Below are positions 1 through 5,358 of a DNA stretch of 6,347 nucleotides, piece by piece. The notes beneath the pieces were generated by a model. It had not been told where the DNA came from. It was given only the letters and a program-made list of their open reading frames with translations, and searched no databases. A program made the position numbers and the translations under genes. Source of the stretch: Acidobacteriota bacterium (GTDB lineage: Bacteria > Acidobacteriota > Terriglobia > UBA7540); assembly GCA_021827255.1 (NCBI GenBank), contig JAKAWO010000181.1, positions 1 through 6,347 of the forward strand, given 5' to 3'. The first letter of the stretch is position 1. Each line of letters begins with the position of its first letter.

Positions 1-390
1 ATCTAAGTGCTCCCCAATTTCGGCGGGGTTGTTGTCCATCAGGACGGTTCCATTGGCGTCGGTAATTGCCACGTCATAAATCGTGGCGGAGTAACCGACT
101 GCCGAGTTCAGTAATGCATTGAGGCCTGGGTCCTGGGCGAGTTGCGACTGCACGAACGCGAGCACCATCTTAGAATCGAAGGGATTGACTCCGGGAGGGA
201 ACTGGCTATGCGCCAGGACGCTGCGCGCCTGCTCGTAAACCTCGTGGGCTAGGTCCCCGCCCTTGCGCTGCACTTCTCCCAGCGCCTGACGAGCGAGCCT
301 GGAGAGATAAACGGCCGAGATGGCCAACACCACCAGCAGGACCAACAGAGAGATGGCGGCCGTGAGTTTAGCTTTGAGGCTGAGCCTCAT
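1..390 (-). CDS. Membrane sensor histidine kinase, N-terminal part (gene cut by window edge)
   Basis: Reading the minus strand from an ATG at 390-388 gives 130 codons, open to the window edge. Residues 1-8 are short and basic (MRLSLKAK). Residues about 9-29 form one strongly hydrophobic helix (core SLLVLLVVLAISAVYL), a signal anchor. The rest is hydrophilic and should lie outside the membrane. It ends with VAITDANGTVLMDN and then EIGEHLD, the D-x-x-G-x-V and I-G pattern of Cache/PAS-like extracytoplasmic sensor domains. The HAMP, phospho-acceptor His and ATPase parts would lie beyond the window and are not seen. The identity as a kinase rests on this topology and on the gene directly following a response regulator, whose last 23 bases it overlaps. 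The ribosome binding site is weak (AAAGAAT just before ATG), so translational coupling to the regulator is likely. Its signal cannot be named. A methyl-accepting chemotaxis-type sensor is a less likely alternative. Confidence 0.75.
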   Translation of the reverse strand, partial: MRLSLKAKLTAAISLLVLLVVLAISAVYLSRLARQALGEVQRKGGDLAHEVYEQARSVLAHSQFPPGVNPFDSKMVLAFVQSQLAQDPGLNALLNSAVGYSATIYDVAITDANGTVLMDNNPAEIGEHLD

Positions 391-1738
391 ATTCTTTCAA
401 CTTGTTGTGGAGAGTTTTGAGACTAATACCCAGCATTTCTGCGGAGCGCGTTTTGTTGTTGGCCGTAAAGGCCAACGTCTCAAGAATCAGTTTGCGCTCG
501 GCTTGCTCCACGGTCATGCCGGGGCGGAGCTGAAGCTGGTCGGCCTCGCCGAGCGGTCGGGCGCGCCCGAAATCAGGCGGCAAATCATTTTTGCCGAGCA
601 CCTCGCCGGCGGAGAGAACTACCATCCGCTCCAGCGTGTTGCGGAGCTCGCGCACATTGCCCGGCCAGGAGTAATGGCGGAAGATTTCCAGCACGCCTTC
701 ATCCACGCCGCGAACCGAGCGTTGGTGCTTTCGGTTTAGCTCACCGAGCAGCGCTTGGACCAAGTCGTCTATATCTTCCGCGTGCTCGCGCAACGGGGGC
801 AGGGCGATCTGAACCACGTGCAACCGGTAATACAAATCGGTGCGGAGATGGCCATGGGCCACAGCTTCCTCGGGAACCTTGTTGGTGGCGGCCAGCACCC
901 GCACGTCCACCGTGATTTCCGACTTGCTTCCTAGCCGCCGCAGTTTGCTGTCTTCCAGAACTCGCAGCAACTTGGCCTGCGTCTGCAAAGGCATCTCGCC
1001 GATCTCATCGAGCAGCAGGGTGCCGCCGTCGGCCAGCTCGAAGCATCCCACGCGGCGCTCGACCGCCCCGGTGAAGGCTCCTCGCTCATGGCCGAAAATC
1101 TCGCTCTCCATCAGGGTTTCAGGAATCGCCGCGCAGTTGACCGCCACGAATGGCTTGGGACGGCGCGGACTGAGATCGTGCAAGGTTCGGGCGACCAGTT
1201 CTTTTCCCGTTCCGCTCTCACCGGTGATCAGCACGGAGGCGCGCGAGGGCGCAACCTGGCTCACGGCGGCCATGATCTCCTGGATCGCCTTGGACCGGCC
1301 CACCAGACTGCCCAGGACTCCGGCTTCCCGTAGCCGCCGATGGGCCACCTCGAGTTGCCGCAGGCTGTCGTGCTTTTGTACGCAATTTCGCAACTCCACC
1401 TGGAGCCGTTTCGGGTTGATGGGTTTTTCAAGAAAGTTAAATGCCCCAAGTTTGGTGGCTTCCACCGCTTCTTCGATGCTGCCCTGCCCGGTCAGCATGA
1501 TGAAATTGAGGTCGGGGTTCGATTCACGAAGCTGCTTGAGCAGGTCCATCCCGCTCACTCCCGGCATCCGAAGGTCGGAAATGACGGCGCTCGGATTAAA
1601 AGAGGCTACCACCGCCAGCGCTTCTTCGGTCGAGGCGACCGCTTGGCTTTGATAACCCCACGCCGCTAGCAGTTCCGCCAACCCCTGCCGCTCGTGCGCC
1701 TCATCATCAACAATCAAAATGCGCTCGCCCTTTTGCAC
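368..1738 (-). CDS. Sigma-54-dependent NtrC-family response regulator
   Basis: A 456-residue cytoplasmic activator with the full NtrC/ZraR three-domain layout. The receiver (about 5-120) has a complete active site: acidic pair D11-D12, phospho-acceptor D55 (in ISDLRMPG), T83 and K105. The AAA+ domain (about 145-385) has Walker A GESGTGKE at 173-180, the sigma-54-contacting GAFTGA loop at 220-225, Walker B LLLDE at 241-245, arginine-finger segment RTDLYYR at 299-305 and WPGNVREL at 358-365. A Fis-type helix-turn-helix fills about 408-450. Family members are phosphorylated by a partner kinase, form ATP-hydrolysing rings and open sigma-54 promoters from a distance. The likely partner is the sensor kinase that follows and overlaps by 23 bases. 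I chose GTG at 1738 because AAGGAG sits 7 bases upstream and the receiver begins at once (VQKGERILIVDD). The frame also opens at GTG 1786 (472 residues) with GAGG 4 bases upstream; that 16-residue extension carries no domain. Confidence 0.95.
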   Translation of the reverse strand: MQKGERILIVDDEAHERQGLAELLAAWGYQSQAVASTEEALAVVASFNPSAVISDLRMPGVSGMDLLKQLRESNPDLNFIMLTGQGSIEEAVEATKLGAFNFLEKPINPKRLQVELRNCVQKHDSLRQLEVAHRRLREAGVLGSLVGRSKAIQEIMAAVSQVAPSRASVLITGESGTGKELVARTLHDLSPRRPKPFVAVNCAAIPETLMESEIFGHERGAFTGAVERRVGCFELADGGTLLLDEIGEMPLQTQAKLLRVLEDSKLRRLGSKSEITVDVRVLAATNKVPEEAVAHGHLRTDLYYRLHVVQIALPPLREHAEDIDDLVQALLGELNRKHQRSVRGVDEGVLEIFRHYSWPGNVRELRNTLERMVVLSAGEVLGKNDLPPDFGRARPLGEADQLQLRPGMTVEQAERKLILETLAFTANNKTRSAEMLGISLKTLHNKLKEYEAQPQS

Positions 1739-1745
1739 TTCCCGG

Positions 1746-1751
1746 CTCCTT
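1746..1751 (-). promoter_or_regulatory. Shine-Dalgarno AAGGAG of the response regulator
   Basis: On the minus strand AAGGAG is followed by a 7-base spacer and GTG at 1738-1736. This is the strongest start signal in the region and decides the start against the upstream GTG at 1786. Confidence 0.6.
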
Positions 1752-1860
1752 GGGTGCAACGAACTCTGTGGCCATGTCGAAACCACACCACCTCACCCTT
1801 TGAGAATGGCTCCATCACTGTGACACCCCTTGGGTTCCGGCTTCCGACGCGGCGTTTACA

Positions 1861-1889
1861 ATTATACGCAAGTTCCCGGTCACTGGCGA
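1861..1889 (-). promoter_or_regulatory. Candidate sigma-70-type promoter for the regulator/kinase operon
   Basis: On the minus strand a perfect TATAAT (complement of 1861-1866) has TCGCCA (complement of 1884-1889, 4 of 6 matches to TTGACA) exactly 17 bases upstream. The transcription start would be near 1854, leaving a leader of about 116 bases to GTG 1738 or 68 to GTG 1786. The -10 is strong in a GC-rich background. The -35 is weak, and the vegetative consensus of this organism is unknown. Confidence 0.45.
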
Positions 1890-1993
1890 CACGAAAGCCC
1901 GCTCCTGATGGACGCGCGACCGAAGCCGATTTCTTTGTCTGGTCGCGAAGCCATGGGGACGGCGAAACAGCGCCCGGACGTCGCGGGGGCTTG

Positions 1994-2012
1994 CCAGCGC
2001 ATATTGCGCTGG
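1994..2012. repeat. 19-base palindrome between the divergent activators, possible operator or enhancer site
   Basis: CCAGCGCA-TAT-TGCGCTGG is a perfect 8-bp inverted repeat with a 3-base centre. Skipping one mismatched pair, two more flanking pairs match (TT at 1991-1992 with AA at 2014-2015). It lies 27 bases upstream of the candidate plus-strand -35 and about 128 bases upstream of the minus-strand -10. Fis-type helix-turn-helix activators bind dimeric palindromes of about this size, so it may be an autoregulatory site for one or both neighbours. It has no T-tract and no converging genes, so a terminator is unlikely. The function is inference. Confidence 0.5.
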
Positions 2013-2039
2013 GAAGCGAGAAGGCTTCGCAACAAGAGG

Positions 2040-2069
2040 TTGACTTGTATTTCAAAGCCGGTGTATTAA
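2040..2069 (+). promoter_or_regulatory. Candidate sigma-70-type promoter for the second activator
   Basis: TTGACT (2040-2045, 5 of 6 matches to the -35 consensus), an 18-base spacer, then TATTAA (2064-2069, 4 of 6 matches to TATAAT). The start of transcription would be near 2076, about 37 bases before the ATG. The placement is good and the -10 is moderate. Confidence 0.45.
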
Positions 2070-2112
2070 CTGGCTAGGTACGGCCAGTTCCCTGTGGGGC
2101 GTAGGCGCGCTT

Positions 2113-3477
2113 ATGGGCTACCGAATCTTGATCGCCGAACCGGAAGAGGCGTGGGCGAAAATTTGCTTTCAGGTGGCGGCACGCCTTGGTCATGAAGCGG
2201 CCATTGCCGACTCGCTGCCCCGCATTCTTCAGGCTCTCGATCGCGGCGAAGCGGACGTCCTCCTGGCGAATGAATCGTTTCCGGGACTTGACCAGCGTGA
2301 GTTGGCGAAGCGAGCCCGGCGTCGGATGCGTCCCGTGGCGGTCGTGCTGATCGGTCAGCGCGAGTCGAATCGCGATGCCGCGGGCCCGCTTCCGCAAGGC
2401 TTCTCGGAGCGCATCTGGAAGCCCTTTGGCGCGGAGGAGCTGCGGAGGGTCCTTGAAAGCGTTCTTGAGAGAAAGACGCTGAGTCAGGAAAATGCTTTGC
2501 TGCGCGAACGCCTCGCCGCACGGCGCGAGTTGGGCGCGCTGGTGGGTTCTTCCTCCAAGATGCAGCGGGTTTATGACCTGATCGTTAAGGTGGCGCCCAC
2601 TCGTCACCCGGTTCTGGTTCTGGGTGAAAGCGGCACCGGCAAGGAGCTCGTGGCCCGCGCCATCCACTCCTTTGGTCCGGCTAATCAGGAACCCTTCGTT
2701 CCGATTGATTGTGGTGCGCTTTCCCCACAGCTCATCGAAAGCGAACTGTTCGGCCACGTGCGAGGCGCCTTCACCGGCGCGAACCAGAGTCGCACCGGGT
2801 TGCTCGCGGCCGCTGGCAAGGGCACCGTCTTTCTGGACGAGATCGGCGAACTGCCCATCGAGCTCCAGGCCAAGCTGCTTCGCGCTTTGCAGGAAAAAGA
2901 AGCCCGTCCCGTGGGCAGCAATCAGAGGATTCCCCTGCTGGCGCGCATCATTGCGGGCACGAACCAGCATCTGGAAGGCGCGATCACTCGTGGAACTTTT
3001 CGCAAGGATCTTTTCTTCCGCCTGAATGTGGTTTCTATCAAGCTGCCGCCTTTACGCGAACGCAAGGAGGATATTCCCGCGCTCGCTTACCGCTTTTTGG
3101 AGCAGTTCGCTGGAGCGGGTGGCGAAATCCAGAGCCTTTCGCAGGAGGCCTTGGGCCGCCTGATGAGTTACGATTGGCCCGGCAATGTGCGCGAGCTAGA
3201 GAATTGCATTCAACGCGCCGTCACGCTGGGTTCCGGCCCGGAAATCCAGCTTCACGATTTGCCTTCCAGCTTGCAATATGGCGTGGCGGGCTCGGAGCCG
3301 CGTTCGATGCCAACCCTCCGGCAAGTGGAAAAACGCGCTATCCTCGAAGCTCTGGAAGCAAGTTCCGGCGATCGGTTGCGAGCAGCTAAACTGTTGGGGA
3401 TCGGCAAGACGACGATTTATCGCAAGGTCAAAGAGTACGGCCTTGAAAACTCGGCGCGGTCTGAAGCCGCCCGTTAG
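2113..3477 (+). CDS. Sigma-54-dependent transcriptional activator with degenerate (pseudo-)receiver domain
   Basis: A 454-residue NtrC-like activator. The output half is intact: Walker A GESGTGKE at 171-178, GAFTGA at 218-223, Walker B VFLDE at 239-243, arginine-finger segment RKDLFFR at 297-303, WPGNVREL at 355-362 and a C-terminal Fis-type helix-turn-helix at about 402-444. It should therefore still hydrolyse ATP, contact sigma-54 and bind DNA. The N-terminal 120 residues fold-match a receiver (RILIAEPEE, then NESFPG, then IWKPF), but the acidic pair is E9-P10, the acceptor Asp is N53 and the Thr/Ser is I80. Only K103 is kept, so Asp phosphorylation is not expected. Control may come from ligand or protein binding, expression level, or constitutive activity. 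No adjacent kinase is seen on this strand. The ATG has only a weak AGG 7 bases upstream. It is divergent from the canonical regulator and 262 bases before a glycosyltransferase, which could be a target, though nothing in the sequence proves that. Confidence 0.93.
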   Translation: MGYRILIAEPEEAWAKICFQVAARLGHEAAIADSLPRILQALDRGEADVLLANESFPGLDQRELAKRARRRMRPVAVVLIGQRESNRDAAGPLPQGFSERIWKPFGAEELRRVLESVLERKTLSQENALLRERLAARRELGALVGSSSKMQRVYDLIVKVAPTRHPVLVLGESGTGKELVARAIHSFGPANQEPFVPIDCGALSPQLIESELFGHVRGAFTGANQSRTGLLAAAGKGTVFLDEIGELPIELQAKLLRALQEKEARPVGSNQRIPLLARIIAGTNQHLEGAITRGTFRKDLFFRLNVVSIKLPPLRERKEDIPALAYRFLEQFAGAGGEIQSLSQEALGRLMSYDWPGNVRELENCIQRAVTLGSGPEIQLHDLPSSLQYGVAGSEPRSMPTLRQVEKRAILEALEASSGDRLRAAKLLGIGKTTIYRKVKEYGLENSARSEAAR

Positions 3478-3714
3478 CGCGCCTCCCCCGCCGCTCTTGC
3501 GCCGGCGCAGCCCCCGCAGCGAAGCAGGCTCGGCTGATCCTAACCAGATTCAGTCGGCGGCCGAAGCCGAAACGCCTCCGCCGGCCGGCTCTTCCTCCGA
3601 CCAATACTTCCGCCAGCGCGAGCCACCCATCGTGGTTGGGTAGGCCGTCCTTGCTCTCTGTCCCACGTGAGGCAACTCTTGGATCTGGCAAAGCAAGGTT
3701 ATTGGCCATCCTTT

Positions 3715-3723
3715 TGCTAGAAT
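3715..3723 (+). promoter_or_regulatory. Candidate extended -10 promoter of the glycosyltransferase
   Basis: TGCTAGAAT has the TGn extension and a -10 with 5 of 6 matches to TATAAT. No good -35 lies 16-18 bases upstream (AAGGTT at 17). Transcription would start near 3730, leaving only about 10 bases before the ATG at 3740. The rest of the 262-base gap (3478-3739) shows no gene or clear terminator; it is GC-rich with a 12-base perfect palindrome at 3498-3509. Confidence 0.3.
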
Positions 3724-3739
3724 CACAAACGGCTTGCCT

Positions 3740-4855
3740 ATGGCCAGGATCGCGCTCGATGCCACTTACACGGTTGACCCCATGCCTTCCGGCATTGCAA
3801 CCTATTCTCGCCGTCTGATTGGAGCATTGGCAGAGATCGAATCCGAACATCAGTTCCTGCTGTGCTATCGCCTTTCCCGATGGGCGGAGCGGAAAACTTT
3901 CCTTTGTCCCACTACTCCGGGCGGAAGGCGGAACCCACGCTTCAGCGTGCGCCCCTATCAGCAAGGGCTCACGTTCTGGCTCCCTTGGCGCGCCGAACTG
4001 TTCCACAGCCTGGCCCAGCGTCCTCCCGCATTCCACTTCAAGCGCGAGGTTGTGAGCATCCATGACGTCTTTCCGCTGACTGGCCTTGCCTACTCGACCC
4101 CAGAATTCCGGCGGAAGTTCGGGCGCCTGCTGATTCAAGCCGCCCATCGAGCGGCTCGCATCATCGCCCCGTCGGAGTACACTCGCTCCGAGTTGATCCA
4201 GCATGCTGGCGTTGACCCAGCAAAAATTCGAGTGATCCCTTACGGCGTGGTCACGCCCACTTCGCGCCTCACTCCGAAAGAGGTCGTGGTTGAACGCGGG
4301 CGACTGGCAGGCAAGGGCGGCGTCATCGTGCTGAGCGTTGGAGTTCTCCAGACTCGGAAGAACGTAGTGAACGCGTTGCGGGCGTTGGAGCTTTTGCCCT
4401 CTGAATACCGAATGATCTTCGCGGGGGGCAACGGTTACGGCGCCGAGGCCATTCATGATTTTATTCGCCAGCGTGCGCTGAGCTCGCGGCTGACGCTGGT
4501 CGGCCACGTTGACGCCAACCGCTTGCTGGCGCTCTATCAATCTGCCGACGTCTTCTTGTTCCCGTCGCTTGAGGAAGGCTTCGGCTTGCCGATCCTCGAA
4601 GCCATGAGCTGCGGCCTACCGGTCGTGGCGGCTAACACATCCTCACTGCCGGAAGTCGGGGGCGCGGCTGCGCTCTACGCCGAGCCGCTCGACCCGTCCG
4701 ACATCGCTGCCAAGGTGCGACAGGCAGTTGAAGACCCTTCACTTCGGCAGAGGATGGCGGCTGCATCGCTCGAGCGAGCCCGTCAGTTCACTTGGGAGCG
4801 CACGGCACGAGCTACTCTGCGCGTGTACGAGGAGGCGCTAGCCTCGGAGAGTTGA
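3740..4855 (+). CDS. Family 4 glycosyltransferase (GT-B fold)
   Basis: A 371-residue retaining glycosyltransferase of the usual GT4 length. It should transfer a sugar from a nucleotide-sugar donor to a glycan or lipid-linked acceptor on the cytoplasmic face of the membrane. The N-terminal Rossmann-like domain opens with MARIALDATYT and a Gly-containing loop (SGIATYSRRL), typical of WbaZ/mannosyltransferase-like GT4 enzymes. IIAPSEYTRSEL (about 141-152) and IRVIPYGV (163-170) mark the end of this domain. The donor-binding domain has SVGVLQTRKN (199-208), with R206-K207 expected at the nucleotide phosphates, and the signature EEGFGLPILEA with E279 and E287 forming the E-x7-E motif. There is no transmembrane segment. 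Donor and acceptor cannot be told. I start at ATG 3740; TTG at 3734 would add two residues. Neither has a Shine-Dalgarno sequence, so initiation may be near-leaderless. The gene stands alone; a role in exopolysaccharide or O-antigen synthesis is inference. Confidence 0.93.
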   Translation: MARIALDATYTVDPMPSGIATYSRRLIGALAEIESEHQFLLCYRLSRWAERKTFLCPTTPGGRRNPRFSVRPYQQGLTFWLPWRAELFHSLAQRPPAFHFKREVVSIHDVFPLTGLAYSTPEFRRKFGRLLIQAAHRAARIIAPSEYTRSELIQHAGVDPAKIRVIPYGVVTPTSRLTPKEVVVERGRLAGKGGVIVLSVGVLQTRKNVVNALRALELLPSEYRMIFAGGNGYGAEAIHDFIRQRALSSRLTLVGHVDANRLLALYQSADVFLFPSLEEGFGLPILEAMSCGLPVVAANTSSLPEVGGAAALYAEPLDPSDIAAKVRQAVEDPSLRQRMAAASLERARQFTWERTARATLRVYEEALASES

Positions 4856-4920
4856 TGGGCACGCGAGGGCTCAGCTCAAGCGACGCGCCGTTGAGGATGG
4901 GAATGAGCTGCAAGGTAAAG

Positions 4921-5060
4921 TTTACACAGTGTCTCCAAATGACACACAAACGCCAAAATAATTGGAATTTCCATCACCACAATTTAAAATAAGTTATGTA
5001 TTATCATTATGTTACATTCATATCAAAAAATTGTCCCAAATGTCCCATTTGTCCCATTTG
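4921..5060. other. AT-rich island, possible insertion junction or foreign remnant
   Basis: By direct count this 140-base stretch is 43 G+C (31%), and 4981-5030 is only 7 of 50 (14%), inside DNA of about 60% GC. It contains a short inverted repeat GTGTC/GACAC (4929-4933 and 4941-4945), an 11-base palindrome TGGAATTTCCA (4963-4973) and the tandem repeats at its right end. TATTAT at 4999-5004 could serve as a plus-strand -10 for the downstream gene, but the leader would be about 350 bases. An upstream regulatory or curved-DNA region is an alternative to a mobile-element remnant. Confidence 0.55.
5032..5058. repeat. Three tandem copies of a 9-base repeat, TGTCCCAWW
   Basis: TGTCCCAAA (5032-5040), TGTCCCATT (5041-5049) and TGTCCCATT (5050-5058) follow each other without a gap, and TG begins a fourth. 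A related string, TGTCTCCAAATG (4930-4941), lies about 100 bases upstream. The 9-base period fits neither a helical turn (10.5) nor a CRISPR. It could be a protein-binding iteron-like array or a simple microsatellite. Confidence 0.85.
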
Positions 5061-5080
5061 AGAGCCATCGTGGCAAATAA

Positions 5081-5100
5081 TAGCCTAGTTTGCTAGGCTA
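5081..5100. repeat. Perfect 8-bp hairpin TAGCCTAG/CTAGGCTA
   Basis: TAGCCTAG (5081-5088), loop TTTG, then CTAGGCTA (5093-5100). On the plus strand no T-run follows, so it is not a standard terminator for the glycosyltransferase 225 bases upstream. On the minus strand it is followed by TTATTTG, a weak T-rich tail, so it could stop antisense transcription from the right. An element end or a recombination site is another possibility. Confidence 0.6.
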
Positions 5101-5345
5101 GTGAAACCGCGAGCGGAAGGGCGCAGCAAGTGGCGGAGAGGTTGAGCATGATAGGTCGGGGGCGTTTTCCAACAAACGTTCGGGCCTCGAGGGCCGGAGC
5201 CGCTCCAAAAGCCCGCGGCAATTTGCGAAACGCGAGCGGCCCAAGTATGATTCGTGTCGAACGCCCGGAGCCGGTGCAGAGCCTGCGCCACGCCACCCGA
5301 CCCGGCGCGTCGAAGGATATCGTTTTGAGCCAATCCGCCCCGCGC

Positions 5346-5351
5346 GGGAGG
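5346..5351 (+). promoter_or_regulatory. Shine-Dalgarno GGGAGG of the two-helix membrane protein
   Basis: GGGAGG is followed by a 7-base spacer and GTG at 5359. It supports a real, well-translated gene and fixes the GTG start. Confidence 0.7.
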
Positions 5352-5358
5352 TGCTGAA

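Larger units (their letters stand above)
4856..5358. other. 503-base gap without a supported gene, composition changing along its length
   Basis: Between the glycosyltransferase and the membrane-protein gene no convincing coding frame is seen. The first about 60 bases are GC-rich. 4921-5060 is an AT-rich island with tandem repeats, followed by a hairpin at 5081-5100. From 5101 to 5358 the DNA is GC-rich again and ends in a strong ribosome binding site. Open frames exist in the last part, including a 75-codon one at 5130-5357, but their products are Arg-rich low-complexity strings. No RNA gene was recognised. Confidence 0.6.

Noticed and set aside
840..1652. Long plus-strand open frame (270 codons) opposite the response regulator
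   Set aside because: It lies wholly antisense to a gene with unmistakable NtrC-family motifs; its product is Ser/Arg-rich and matches nothing, as expected for a GC-rich shadow frame.
1815..1823. TCACTGTGA palindrome as a CRP-like site
   Set aside because: It is only 9 bases, lacks the 6-base spacer of CRP sites, and lies downstream of the predicted transcription start.
1945..2030. 8-bp inverted repeat GCGAAGCC (1945-1952) / GGCTTCGC (2023-2030)
   Set aside because: The arms are 70 bases apart with no extension beyond 8 bp; expected by chance in a GC-rich gap.
2074..2970. Minus-strand open frame (298 codons) opposite the second activator
   Set aside because: It is antisense to the receiver and AAA+ region, with no recognisable domain; a codon-bias shadow.
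2709..3389. Plus-strand frame of 226 codons inside the second activator
   Set aside because: An alternative frame of the conserved AAA+ region; Arg/Gly-rich without motifs.
3498..3509. TGCGCCGGCGCA palindrome as a terminator of the second activator
   Set aside because: It has no loop and no following T-run; more likely a GC-rich chance palindrome.
3478..3643. Pro-rich open frame (APPPPLLRRRSP, then ETPPPAGSSS) after the activator stop, as a possible frameshifted extension
   Set aside because: The activator already ends just past its helix-turn-helix, as family members do, so no extension is needed; low-complexity frames are common in GC-rich gaps.
3681..3694. GG-N10-GC spacing of a sigma-54 promoter before the glycosyltransferase (a similar hit lies at 1885-1898)
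   Set aside because: Only the invariant GG and GC match; the flanking bases (AAGC rather than TTGC) are poor, and such pairs are frequent by chance in GC-rich DNA.
3428..4540. Minus-strand open frame (370 codons) spanning the activator end, the gap and the glycosyltransferase
   Set aside because: It is antisense to the clear GT4 gene and to the activator C-terminus; the product has no motif.
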